DNA from: an uncultured Peptoniphilus sp.
Lineage (GTDB): Bacteria > Bacillota > Clostridia > Tissierellales > Peptoniphilaceae
Assembly (NCBI GenBank): GCA_946999425.1
Contig: CAMQDG010000012.1
Coordinates: forward strand, 1-29,956
Reading direction: 5' to 3'
DNA length: 29,956 nucleotides
The notes below the pieces were generated by a model. It saw only the letters and a program-made list of their open reading frames with translations, ran no database searches and was not told the DNA's origin. Every line of letters begins with the position of its first letter. Position 1 is the first letter of the stretch. A program made the translations under genes and the position numbers. Below, piece after piece: positions 23,099 through 29,956 of the stretch.

Positions 23099-23491
23099 TT
23101 AGATCATATCCTTTAAAGTCATTGAATCCAATACATTTTGAATCTTCATTTGAACCACATCTAAAATATCTTTTGTAGGGCACTCCACTTGCTTTGGACA
23201 GTTAGTATCCTTTGTACAACAGCTTAATTCCATATCCCCTTCAAGAGCATTTATAATTTGACCAATTTTTATTTGGTCTGGGTCTTTTGAAAGAATATAT
23301 CCTCCATTCGCCCCTCTTTTTGATTCAATTAATTTCGCTTTTTTTAATAAAATAAAAAGTTGTTCAAGATATGCCTCGGATAAATTTTCAGAATTTGCTA
23401 TATCTCTTATAGAAACAGGCCCCTTGCCATAATTTTCCATAAGTCTGTACATTGCCATAAGTCCATATCTTCCCTTGGTAGATAACTTCAA
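23099..23491 (-). CDS. iscR: Rrf2-family regulator, IscR-like Fe-S sensor
   Basis: Rrf2 proteins are winged-helix repressors, and IscR senses Fe-S cluster supply. The 130-residue product has the recognition region KGRYGLMAMYRLMEN...VSIRDIAN and ESKRGANGGY. C91, C92, C98 and C104 in the dimer loop include exactly the C-x5-C-x5-C spacing and numbering of the E. coli IscR [2Fe-2S] ligands (92, 98, 104). CymR, the cysteine-metabolism paralogue, lacks them. The start is TTG at 23491, five to six bases after GAGGTGA. Placement inside the suf operon implies autoregulation of Fe-S assembly. Confidence 0.88.
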   Translation of the reverse strand: MKLSTKGRYGLMAMYRLMENYGKGPVSIRDIANSENLSEAYLEQLFILLKKAKLIESKRGANGGYILSKDPDQIKIGQIINALEGDMELSCCTKDTNCPKQVECPTKDILDVVQMKIQNVLDSMTLKDMI

Positions 23492-23500
23492 AAAATCACC

Positions 23501-23956
23501 TCATTCAGATTTAAAACTCCCTTGAGTTTTTCCTTCTTCAATAATATTCATTAAGGTGTACCATGGAAGGACTGCACACTTTACCCTGGCAGGAAGATTT
23601 TGGATGCTTTCAAAAGCAATTGCATCTCCTAATTCTTCCAGCTCATCTTCATCTTTTATTTGTCCTTTTACCATTGCTATAAATTTTTTACACATTTCAA
23701 GAGCTTTTTCAACTTTTATTTTTTTAATTTCATCAATCATTATTGAAGTTGAAGCTTGGCTTATAGCACAACCTTGCCCTATATAAGAAGCATCTTCAAT
23801 TGTTTGATCTTTTATTCTAAGCATAAGGGTTATTTCATCACCGCAGCTTGGATTGTGTCCAAGTTCTTTATGAGTATAATTTTCAAGTTCCCTTCTATTT
23901 CTTTGATTTCTCGATTGTTCCAATATAAGTTGTGTATAAATTTCATTAAGATTCAA
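23501..23956 (-). CDS. sufU: SufU, zinc-dependent sulfurtransferase of Fe-S assembly
   Basis: SufU accepts persulfide sulfur from SufS through a zinc-ligand swap and feeds SufBCD. The 151-residue protein has the expected zinc residues C38 and D40 (PSCGDE), C63 (GQGCAIS) and C127 (RVKCAVLPW). The gap between C63 and C127 contains the SufU-type insertion that IscU lacks. The start is TTG at 23956, placed about seven bases after AGAGGTGA and inside the end of sufS (11-bp overlap). Family N-termini (LNEIYTQLI) support this start. Confidence 0.94.
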   Translation of the reverse strand: MNLNEIYTQLILEQSRNQRNRRELENYTHKELGHNPSCGDEITLMLRIKDQTIEDASYIGQGCAISQASTSIMIDEIKKIKVEKALEMCKKFIAMVKGQIKDEDELEELGDAIAFESIQNLPARVKCAVLPWYTLMNIIEEGKTQGSFKSE

Positions 23957-25181
23957 TTCCCATCACCTCTTTTACATAAGATAAGCTTTCTATAAATTTG
24001 TCAACTTCTTCTATTGTATTATAAAAAGCAAAACTTGCCCTGCAAGAAAAATTTATCCCAAGAGACCTGTGAAGAGGTTGAGCACAGTGATGTCCACTTC
24101 TTATAGCTATTCCCTTTGTATCTATTATAGATGCCACATCATGAGGATGAGCGTTTTTAAAATTAAAACTTATAACGGGACTTCTTTTTTTATTATTAGT
24201 TGTGTAGACATCGATATAGGGAATTTTTATCATTTTTTCATAGGCATAATCTGTAAGGATTGCTTCCTGTTCCAAAATTTTATCAAAACCTATATTTTCC
24301 ATATATTCAATAGCCCCTTGTAAAGATACAGCCCCTCCTACATTTTGTGTGCCAGCTTCAAATCTTTGGGGACTTTTTAAATAACTTGCACGATCTTCAT
24401 AGACATACTCAATCATATCTCCACCATATTGGAAGGGTTTTAATTTATTTAAAAGTTCTTCTTTACCATATAAAACTCCTATGCCCATAGGAGAACACAT
24501 TTTGTGACCTGAAAAAACTAAAAAATCACAATCTATTTTTTGAACATCTATTTTTCTGTGAGGAATATATTGAGCGCAATCTAAAATTATTTTAGTATCA
24601 GGATAGTTTTTTCTAATATATGAAACCATTCTTTCAATATCAGGCATTGTACCCACTACATTAGATGCTGCAGTTATAGAAAATATTTTGGTATTTTTAT
24701 TAATTTTATTTTCAAATTCCTCTTTACTTATTTGCATATTTTCATCAACTTTTAAATATACAAGCTTTGCCCCTGTTTTTTTTGCAACTTCTTGCCATGT
24801 TACTTCATTTGAATGGTGCTCAAGGATTGAAATAAGAATTTCATCTCCTTCATGAAGCTCTTCATTTCCATAAGAATAAGCTAAAAGATTTAAGCCTTCA
24901 GTGGCATTTCTTACAAATACAATCTCATCTTTAGATTTTGCATTTAAAAACTTACCTATATAAGCTCTTGCTTCTTCATAAACTTCCGTTGCCTTCATTG
25001 CCAAGTAGTGAGCTCCCCTATGAGGATTCCCATTTTCATAAAAATAATATTTTTCTAATCTTTCAATAACTTGTCTTGGTTTTTGAGTTGTGGCTGCATT
25101 GTCAAAATATACAATTGAGCCTTCATTTATAGAGAGGTAGGGAAAATCTTTTCTAATTTCTAAAATCTCATTTTTTTCCAT
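23946..25181 (-). CDS. sufS: Cysteine desulfurase SufS
   Basis: SufS is the class II cysteine desulfurase that supplies sulfur for SUF Fe-S assembly. The 411-residue protein has VYFDNAATTQKP, ILEHHSNEVTWQ, the PLP lysine K227 in FSGHKMCSPMGIG, and the catalytic C366 in RSGHHCAQPL, the short-loop signature of the SufS group. The family N-terminal helix (IRKDFPYL) is present. It sits between sufD and its partner sufU, with an 11-bp overlap with the latter. The ATG follows AGGTGG. Confidence 0.97.
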   Translation of the reverse strand: MEKNEILEIRKDFPYLSINEGSIVYFDNAATTQKPRQVIERLEKYYFYENGNPHRGAHYLAMKATEVYEEARAYIGKFLNAKSKDEIVFVRNATEGLNLLAYSYGNEELHEGDEILISILEHHSNEVTWQEVAKKTGAKLVYLKVDENMQISKEEFENKINKNTKIFSITAASNVVGTMPDIERMVSYIRKNYPDTKIILDCAQYIPHRKIDVQKIDCDFLVFSGHKMCSPMGIGVLYGKEELLNKLKPFQYGGDMIEYVYEDRASYLKSPQRFEAGTQNVGGAVSLQGAIEYMENIGFDKILEQEAILTDYAYEKMIKIPYIDVYTTNNKKRSPVISFNFKNAHPHDVASIIDTKGIAIRSGHHCAQPLHRSLGINFSCRASFAFYNTIEEVDKFIESLSYVKEVMGIES

Positions 25182-25188
25182 CTTCCAC

Positions 25189-26229
25189 CTACTTAATTAC
25201 CTTATACACTTTGTCCCAAATCTTTTCTTTTAATTTTTCTTCTTCTATTTGGTCAATAGATCCTGAAAATTTTGATTCTATTATAAGGGATTCAGCATCT
25301 ATTTTAGATATTCCCCTGGACATTATATAAAATAATATTTCAGAATCAATTTTTCCTGCTGATGCAGCGTGATTACCTATAACATTATCCTCATGGCATA
25401 AGAGCAAGGGAACTGATATATTTGTTACATCATCGCTTAATAGGATTGCATATTCTTCTTCATTTCCCACAGATGCAGAGGATCCTTTTTTAAAATCAAG
25501 ATTTGACTTAAATACTTTCACAGAATTATCTTTTAAAGCTCCATTTACTAAAATCTCAGCCTTAGTTTCTTTTCCCCTGTGGTAAACATTGTATAAAAGA
25601 TCCAAATTATGATCTTTGTATCCGAAGTAAATTGAATTTACATTTAAGGAACTTTTATCTCCAATGAGTTCTCCTGTTAGATTTGTGTATAAATTTTTAC
25701 TTCCCAGTTCATATTGACAAACATTTACAAGAGAATCTTCTTTTGTATAAACTAAAATTGATTCACTTGCTATGGTTTTGTCGTCATCCCCTTGGATTAC
25801 AAATAAATTCACTTTTGAATTTTCTTTTGCAAGGATTCTTATTATAGAATTTCTAAATTTTTCTTTTTGTCCTTTTGAGCTATAATCTAAAACTAACCTA
25901 AGCTCAGAATTTTTTTCAGCAACTACATCAATAGTATCTAAAAGCTCTGTATGAGTGTCGTCAGTATCTAAATTTAAAATTCCAAAATCTTTTTTTTCAT
26001 TTTCTTTTGTTTTAAATATCTTATATAAATTTCCTAATTCCTTATTTATTTCAATAGCTTGTTCTGATGTTGCATATTTAATATTTTCAAATTCTTTTAT
26101 TTCTTCTTTCCTGTCTGAAGGCAAAGTGAAATCTTGTTTGAAAACAGCAGGAATTTTTATTTCAGTTTCATTTACTTTTAAATAATTAAAAGTTCTAAAA
26201 GTAAGTTTATTTCCATAAAGTGTTTCCAT
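25189..26229 (-). CDS. sufD: Fe-S assembly scaffold subunit SufD
   Basis: SufD pairs with SufB on a SufC dimer to build clusters. The 346-residue protein is divergent in its first 150 residues but shows the SufB/D beta-helix core and the family C-terminus: VPLLLCHEDNVIGNHAASAGKIDSEILFYIMSRGISKIDAESLII in outline. The histidine in GNHAAS is the SufD hallmark. Shorter than many SufD proteins (about 420 or more). It follows sufB by nine bases with a strong GGAGG before its ATG. Confidence 0.92.
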   Translation of the reverse strand: METLYGNKLTFRTFNYLKVNETEIKIPAVFKQDFTLPSDRKEEIKEFENIKYATSEQAIEINKELGNLYKIFKTKENEKKDFGILNLDTDDTHTELLDTIDVVAEKNSELRLVLDYSSKGQKEKFRNSIIRILAKENSKVNLFVIQGDDDKTIASESILVYTKEDSLVNVCQYELGSKNLYTNLTGELIGDKSSLNVNSIYFGYKDHNLDLLYNVYHRGKETKAEILVNGALKDNSVKVFKSNLDFKKGSSASVGNEEEYAILLSDDVTNISVPLLLCHEDNVIGNHAASAGKIDSEILFYIMSRGISKIDAESLIIESKFSGSIDQIEEEKLKEKIWDKVYKVIK

Positions 26230-26238
26230 AGTGCCTCC

Positions 26239-27651
26239 TTATCCAATAGCGCCTTCAAGCTCAAGGTTAATAAGATTGTTCATTTCAACCGCATATTCCA
26301 TAGGAAGTTCTTTTGCAACAGGTTCTGCAAAGCCTCTTACAACCATGGATTTAGCCTCCAATTCGCTAATTCCTCTACTCATTAAATAGAAAATTACTTC
26401 ATCAGAAATTCTTCCAATCTTAGCCTCATGACCAAAATCTACATTCTTAGTTTTTATATCTATTACAGGTATAGTATCTGAACGGGATTTACTGTCAAGC
26501 ATCAATGACTCACAAGAAACACTGCTCTTGGAATCTTTCGCCTTTTCACTTATCTTTACAAGTCCCCTATAAACTGCAATTCCTCCACCCTTTGATATGG
26601 ATTTTGAATTTACCGTAGATGTTGTATGAGGAGCAAGGTGAATTGCCTGAGCCCCCGTGTCTATATTTTGTCCTGGTCCTGCAAAGGAAATACCAGTATA
26701 TTCACTGCTAGCCCTTTCTCCTTTTAAAATCGAGCAAGGATATAGCATACTTACCTTTGAACCAAAAGAACCACTTATCCATTGAATAAGTCCATTTTCT
26801 TCTACTATTGCCCTTTTAGTATTTAAGTTATACATATTTCTTGACCAATTTTCAATAGTTGAGTATCTTAAAGTGGCATTTTTCTTAACAAAAAGTTCCA
26901 CAGCTCCCGCATGAAGGTTTAGTACATTATACTTAGGTGCTGAACAGCCTTCAATAAAGTGACAATAAGAATCTTCTTCAATAATTATTAAAGTATGTTC
27001 AAATTGACCTGCTCCCGGCGCATTCAACCTAAAATAAGATTGTAAAGGAATATCAACTTTTACTCCCTTAGGTACATATACAAAACTTCCTCCACTCCAT
27101 ACAGCATAGTGAAGAGCTGCATATTTGTGAAGAGTTGGTCTTATGCAAGTTCCAAAATACTCTTTAATAATTTCGGGATATTTTTTTACGGCACTTTCAA
27201 AGTCCGTATAAATAACCCCTTGTTCCAAAAGATGCTTTTGAATACTGTGATATACAACTTCACTGTCATATTGAGCTCCAACCCCTGATAAAAGAGATTC
27301 TTTTTCAGCTTCAGGTATTCCCAATTTGTCAAAAGTATTTCTTATATCTTCAGGAACCTCTTTCCAGTCATCACTCATATCCGCCTTAGGTCTTATATAA
27401 GTTGTAACCTTATCCATATCAACTTCACTTATATCCGGTCCCCAAGAAGGATTTGACTTTTGGTTAAATATTTTTAAAGCCTCAAGTCTTTTTTCAAGCA
27501 TCCAATCCGGTTCATTTTTTTCTTTAGAAATTTGTCTTACAATTTCTTCTGAAATTCCTTTTTCAGTTTTTGATCTATATTCAAATTTATTCTTGATGTC
27601 ATAGATACCCCTATCCATTTCATCAATTTCAGTTTTCTTTTTATTTACCAA
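26239..27651 (-). CDS. sufB: Fe-S assembly scaffold subunit SufB
   Basis: SufB is the main scaffold on which the SUF system builds a cluster. The 470-residue protein is highly conserved: GTCIRPTLHKYAALHYAVWSGG in outline, SYCHFIEGCSAP, YSTIENWSRN, and the sulfur-accepting cysteine C380 in SVSCESLMLDS (the equivalent of E. coli C405), followed by H408 in FGHEA. The start is TTG at 27651, about six bases after GAGGT, and inside the last codons of sufC (11-bp overlap). An ATG at codon 12 lacks a ribosome-binding site. Confidence 0.96.
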   Translation of the reverse strand: MVNKKKTEIDEMDRGIYDIKNKFEYRSKTEKGISEEIVRQISKEKNEPDWMLEKRLEALKIFNQKSNPSWGPDISEVDMDKVTTYIRPKADMSDDWKEVPEDIRNTFDKLGIPEAEKESLLSGVGAQYDSEVVYHSIQKHLLEQGVIYTDFESAVKKYPEIIKEYFGTCIRPTLHKYAALHYAVWSGGSFVYVPKGVKVDIPLQSYFRLNAPGAGQFEHTLIIIEEDSYCHFIEGCSAPKYNVLNLHAGAVELFVKKNATLRYSTIENWSRNMYNLNTKRAIVEENGLIQWISGSFGSKVSMLYPCSILKGERASSEYTGISFAGPGQNIDTGAQAIHLAPHTTSTVNSKSISKGGGIAVYRGLVKISEKAKDSKSSVSCESLMLDSKSRSDTIPVIDIKTKNVDFGHEAKIGRISDEVIFYLMSRGISELEAKSMVVRGFAEPVAKELPMEYAVEMNNLINLELEGAIG

Positions 27652-28399
27652 GTTCTACCTCTTCTCTTATCCAGTTAAATCCATCTCTTTCAATTTTTTC
27701 AACAAGACTTGCATCTCCTGTCTTAACAATTCGTCCATCAATTATAACATGGACAAAATCAGGTACTACATTTCTAACAAGTTCTTGGTGGTGAGTTATA
27801 ATCAAAACTCCATTGTCCTTATTATGAAATCTCTCTATTCCCCTTGATACTATCCTTGTAGCATCAACATCAAGTCCTGAATCAGTTTCATCAAGAATAG
27901 CAAGTTTAGGGTTTATCATTAAAAGTTGAAGAATTTCATTTTTCTTCTTTTCTCCTCCTGAAAATCCTAAATTTAAATATCTCTCAGCATAAGAATGATC
28001 CATTTTAAGTTCATCCATTTCAGCATATAATTTTTTTCTGAACTTAACAAAAGAAATATTTTCCTCACTTCTTTCTTGTATAGCAGTTCTTATAAAGTTT
28101 TCAACACTTATACCTGAAACTGCCATTGGAGATTGAAAACTCATAAATAGGCCTTCTTTAGCCCTCTTATCTGTAGTAAGATCCATTATACTCTTACCGT
28201 CCATTTTTATATCTCCATCTCTAACAATATATTTAGGATTTGCCATTATAAGATTGGCAAGGGTAGTTTTACCGCTCCCATTAGGTCCCATAATTACATG
28301 GACCTCTCCATAGTTTATACTTAGATTTATATTTTTTAGAATTAATTTATCTTCCGTTCCCGCACTTAAATTTTCTATCCTTAAAAGTTCTTTTTTCAT
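27641..28399 (-). CDS. sufC: Fe-S assembly ATPase SufC
   Basis: SufC is an ABC-type ATPase that, as a dimer, drives the conformational change in SufB-SufD during cluster assembly; it is cytoplasmic and not a transporter. The 252-residue protein has Walker A GPNGSGKTT (38-46), the ABC signature FSGGE (146-150), Walker B LAILDETDSGLD, and the H-loop ITHHQE. FSGGEKKKNEI and DETDSGLDVDA are SufC-specific forms. The ATG follows AGGAGG. It heads the operon sufCBDSU-iscR-iscS-transporter. Confidence 0.97.
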   Translation of the reverse strand: MKKELLRIENLSAGTEDKLILKNINLSINYGEVHVIMGPNGSGKTTLANLIMANPKYIVRDGDIKMDGKSIMDLTTDKRAKEGLFMSFQSPMAVSGISVENFIRTAIQERSEENISFVKFRKKLYAEMDELKMDHSYAERYLNLGFSGGEKKKNEILQLLMINPKLAILDETDSGLDVDATRIVSRGIERFHNKDNGVLIITHHQELVRNVVPDFVHVIIDGRIVKTGDASLVEKIERDGFNWIREEVELGK

Positions 28400-28415
28400 T
28401 TTTCCTCCTATTTAT

Positions 28416-28446
28416 ATCCTACAAATTTACTATGGATTATATTATA
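28416..28446 (-). promoter_or_regulatory. suf operon promoter with a candidate IscR-like operator
   Basis: An extended -10 (TGTTATAAT, with TATAAT at plus-strand 28441-28446) precedes sufC; no clear -35 is seen at 17 bp. Overlapping the expected start site is a loose dyad, ATCC and GGAT with 14 bp between (plus-strand 28416-28419 and 28434-28437). It is a plausible repressor site for the Rrf2 protein encoded in the operon, but the dyad is weak evidence. Confidence 0.45.
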
Positions 28447-28477
28447 ACAGATTTTGAAAAAAAGTCATTCAAAAAAT

Positions 28478-28505
28478 AAAAAAAAAAAGAGCTTTTAAAA
28501 GCTCT
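28478..28505 (-). terminator. Terminator between the YwaF-like gene and sufC
   Basis: An 18-bp perfect palindrome (AGAGCTTTTAAAAGCTCT, 28488-28505) is followed on the minus strand by T11. It overlaps the stop codon of the YwaF-like gene, so the hairpin begins immediately at the end of that gene. Confidence 0.85.
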
Positions 28506-29214
28506 ACTTTTTCTTATTTGTGACTTTAGTCACGCCTTTGTAAATCAAAAAAACTATTATCATTACGCAAAGGGTTACTAAATATAAACCCATTATATAA
28601 TTTGGAAATATATTTTTTATTGTTTCCAACAAAGAGCCCGGATATGGATCTCTTATATAAAAATAGTTGGCATCAAAGACTCTATTTAAAAATTTTATTA
28701 TAGGTAACATCACTATTAAAAAAATGAAGGGGTATAAAATTTCCTTAATTTTAGGCACATATTCCTTTGAAATAACAATGTATAGAGGATAAAAAGCATT
28801 TATCCCATGAATAATCCAAGAAGAAATAGCAACATAAGACAATTTATTAACTTCTGTCCAGCCTGGTGTAAATAAACTTAAAATGGCTGCAGGCATAAAT
28901 AGAAAGAATAGACAGGCTTTTATAAATCTCTTATTTATAAAAGAATCTACTGCTATAAATTCTGCCCCGAAAAGACAAAGATGAAAGGGTAAATATGAGC
29001 TGTCATAATGTCCCGTTAAAAGCACAGCTATAAGTCTTAAAATTTCCAAAGTAATTGGTGTTACTGCAAGTATTCTTCTAAAATTTTTACTCTTTTTCCA
29101 TGGTTTATAAAAAAGTATTCCAAAAAAAATAATAAGGAGTACACAGATAAAATGATATACTCCGTAAAATTCAAATCCAGCTTTTCCGTAATCTAAATCC
29201 CAAAAATTTCTCAT
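28504..29214 (-). CDS. YwaF/TIGR02206-family integral membrane protein
   Basis: This 236-residue polytopic protein has about seven hydrophobic spans and matches the YwaF/TIGR02206 pattern: an aromatic N-terminus with FYGVYHFICVLL, the conserved SSYLPFHLCLFG in span 3, SWIIHGINAFYPLY, and a final span followed by a short basic tail (TKVTNKKK). The biochemical role of the family is not established. It overlaps the histidine kinase stop by four bases (ATGA), so the two are co-translated and may be functionally linked. Confidence 0.85.
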   Translation of the reverse strand: MRNFWDLDYGKAGFEFYGVYHFICVLLIIFFGILFYKPWKKSKNFRRILAVTPITLEILRLIAVLLTGHYDSSYLPFHLCLFGAEFIAVDSFINKRFIKACLFFLFMPAAILSLFTPGWTEVNKLSYVAISSWIIHGINAFYPLYIVISKEYVPKIKEILYPFIFLIVMLPIIKFLNRVFDANYFYIRDPYPGSLLETIKNIFPNYIMGLYLVTLCVMIIVFLIYKGVTKVTNKKK

Positions 29215-29956
29215 AAATCTATTTCTAATATAAAATTTTTATCCTTTACATATATTTTTCCCCTTGCCTTTATTTTGGTTAAATATTCCTTTATAATTGC
29301 AAGGCCCAATCCAGTAGAATTTCTTGATTTTTCAATTACAACAGATCTACCAAATAAATAATCGTAATCTCCATCTTTTAAATCAGTGTCATTTATAAAA
29401 TATAAAGATTTCTTTTCTTTATTGTATTCTATCTTAGAATGGCTCTTTGAATATTTTAACATATTATCAAGAGCATTGAAAACTATACTTTTTAAAGATT
29501 TTAAATCGCTTAATATTTTTATATTTTCCTCAAGGCAAAATTCTACTTCTATATTTTTCTTGTTAAAGTCATCATAGTAAAATAAGAGTGCCTGAGCTAA
29601 AAGTTCATAGAGATCTATTAATTCAAAGTCCAAACTTTCATTTATGCTGGCAAGAGAATACTCATAAAAACGCTCTATGAGTTTAGATAAAAACTGACTT
29701 TTTTCTTTTACAGTTTTTAAATAAGAATTTTCTTTATCATCTATTAAATCTAAATAGCCTAAAATAGATGTAAGAGGAGTCCTTAAATCATGACTTAAAT
29801 TCGCAAGTATTTCCCTGTGTTTTTTGTTAAGATTTTCAATTTCAACCCTTAATTTTTGATTTTCAAGAATAATACTATTTAATTCTTCATTTACAGAATC
29901 TAAATCATCGTTGCCTGATAAGGGTACTTTACTTACAGACCTGTTTTTTAAAATCG
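29211..29956 (-). CDS. Sensor histidine kinase, C-terminal part (cut by window end)
   Basis: The reading frame is open from its stop at 29211 to the window edge (about 248 codons); a short frame starting at TTG 29633 would miss the key parts and is not the gene. Visible are a HAMP-like end (SKVPLSGNDDLDSVNEELNSI), a coiled-coil linker, the H-box NLSHDLRTPLTSILGYL with the phospho-accepting histidine, the N-box NALDNMLKYS, an F-box-like DYLFGRS, and the G-box STGLGLAIIKEYL. This is a HisKA-type kinase; the sensor region and any response regulator lie outside the window. The stimulus is unknown. Confidence 0.92.
   Translation of the reverse strand, partial: ILKNRSVSKVPLSGNDDLDSVNEELNSIILENQKLRVEIENLNKKHREILANLSHDLRTPLTSILGYLDLIDDKENSYLKTVKEKSQFLSKLIERFYEYSLASINESLDFELIDLYELLAQALLFYYDDFNKKNIEVEFCLEENIKILSDLKSLKSIVFNALDNMLKYSKSHSKIEYNKEKKSLYFINDTDLKDGDYDYLFGRSVVIEKSRNSTGLGLAIIKEYLTKIKARGKIYVKDKNFILEIDL

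Noticed and set aside
23097..23183. Longer form of the IscS-type desulfurase
   Set aside because: The extra 29 residues lie entirely in the Rrf2 gene in another frame and do not resemble the family; MIYFDNAATT is the standard start.
29211..29633. Short intact 140-residue protein at the window end
   Set aside because: The frame continues upstream without a stop to the edge and contains the H-box, so this is the end of a histidine kinase.

Overview
The window is AT-rich DNA (roughly 30% G+C by eye) from a low-GC Gram-positive anaerobe. The murein genes have clostridial order, the regulators and Suf-type Fe-S genes are Firmicute-like, and ribosome-binding sites are strong (AGGAGG types) with frequent TTG starts. 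A non-sporulating Tissierellia/Peptoniphilaceae-type coccus is my best guess, but genus is not provable from this alone. Every gene except one (pdxR) lies on the minus strand, so operons are read from high to low coordinates. No gene-free stretch exceeds about 255 bases. I see no tRNA, rRNA, CRISPR, IS element or phage.

Layout in transcription order. (1) 29956-28504: the 3' part of a sensor histidine kinase (cut by the window edge) overlapping a YwaF/TIGR02206-type membrane protein, closed by a terminator. (2) 28399-20756: one long Fe-S operon, sufC-sufB-sufD-sufS-sufU, an IscR-like Rrf2 repressor, a second NifS/IscS-type cysteine desulfurase and an AI-2E-family transporter. (3) 20665-18056: alaS, with its own promoter overlapping the previous stop codon and a short leader containing a terminator-like hairpin. 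(4) 17964-12408: a tightly overlapped operon ireB-ruvX-DUF1292-fur-rnj-trmR-trhP-udk, joining signalling, Holliday-junction/rRNA processing, metal sensing, RNA decay, tRNA U34 modification and uridine salvage. It is convergent with pdxR, and its apparent terminator lies inside the pdxR coding region. (5) 11041-12411 (plus strand) pdxR and 10950-10093 (minus strand) pdxS: a divergent vitamin B6 pair with a palindromic operator between them. No pdxT is adjacent. (6) 9838-1: the dcw division/cell-wall cluster mraZ-rsmH-ftsL-pbp-mraY-murD-ftsW-murG-divIB-ftsZ, with ftsZ cut by the window start and served by an extra promoter. mraZ is preceded by decamer repeats that look like MraZ operator boxes.

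The gene content is mostly conserved housekeeping, and I found no convincing new multi-gene system. The most interesting material is regulatory: the 10-bp-periodic MraZ boxes, a 36-bp hairpin-bearing tandem duplication, the alaS leader with two mutually exclusive hairpins, the antisense terminator embedded in pdxR, the PdxR operator beside a pdxS lacking pdxT, and the suf operon carrying its own probable Fe-S-sensing repressor.
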